Positions 24,778 through 24,785 of a stretch of 24,785 nucleotides of DNA are shown here, piece after piece; position 1 is the first letter of the stretch, and every line of letters starts with the position of its first letter. The DNA comes from Eubacteriaceae bacterium (GTDB taxonomy: Bacteria; Bacillota; Clostridia; Eubacteriales; Alkalibacteraceae): NCBI GenBank assembly GCA_003446375.1, contig DMAW01000014.1:1-24785 (forward strand). Direction: 5' to 3'. The notes under the pieces were generated by a model, which worked only from the letters and a program-made list of their open reading frames with translations, did no database searches and had not been told where the DNA came from. The position numbers were made by a program, and so were the translations under genes.

Positions 24778-24785
24778 CATAGGGA

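Noticed and set aside
1..24785. CRISPR array, tRNA, rRNA or phage genes
   Set aside because: No regularly spaced repeats, cloverleaf sequences or phage-type proteins were seen on either strand.

Overview
The window looks like an accessory carbohydrate-uptake region from a low-GC, Gram-positive anaerobe (Bacillota, most like Clostridia). The evidence is AT-rich sequence, strong AGGAGG-type ribosome binding sites, T-run intrinsic terminators, PTS plus TRAP plus GPH transporters side by side, and a perfect match to the Bacillota CcpA (cre) consensus. No rRNA or tRNA gene was seen, and the species cannot be named.

Layout. (1) 1-2954, minus strand: a TRAP transporter operon dctP-dctQ-dctM that continues off the left edge into another gene. 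(2) 3177-4064: a divergent cupin-AraC regulator; two CATTGCAAA sites exactly 21 bp apart lie in the shared promoter region. (3) 4090-5322, minus: a second, different AraC-type regulator, divergent from (4) 5507-9559: a GH2 beta-glycosidase and a GH3 NagZ-like beta-hexosaminidase in one operon, with a cre site and a leader hairpin. (5) 9776-16100: a multidomain PRD/EIIB/EIIA activator, then PTS EIIA, EIIB, EIIC of the lactose/cellobiose family, a GH1 6-phospho-beta-glucosidase and a HAD sugar phosphatase. Terminators with a shared core sequence bracket this cassette. (6) 16333-21678: a second GH2 paralogue, a 14-TM DHA2-type MFS exporter and a GPH-type glycoside symporter. (7) 21822-23060, minus: an AraC-type regulator paralogous to the one in (3). 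(8) 23121-24777: an IS3-family insertion sequence with a programmed -1 frameshift signal, inserted about 60 bp upstream of that regulator.

How it may work. None of the GH2, GH3 or GH1 enzymes has a signal peptide, so beta-glycosides are probably imported intact (GPH symporter) or phosphorylated on entry (PTS) and cleaved in the cytoplasm. The two GH2 genes look like a duplicated module: each is close to a regulator from the same AraC subfamily, they share upstream sequence elements, and both end in a related helical tail. The DHA2 exporter between GH2 and GPH may remove the released aglycone; this is inference. The TRAP operon may import an acidic sugar or carboxylate, but its substrate cannot be read from sequence. 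The substrate of the GH2/GH3 pathway is also unproven.
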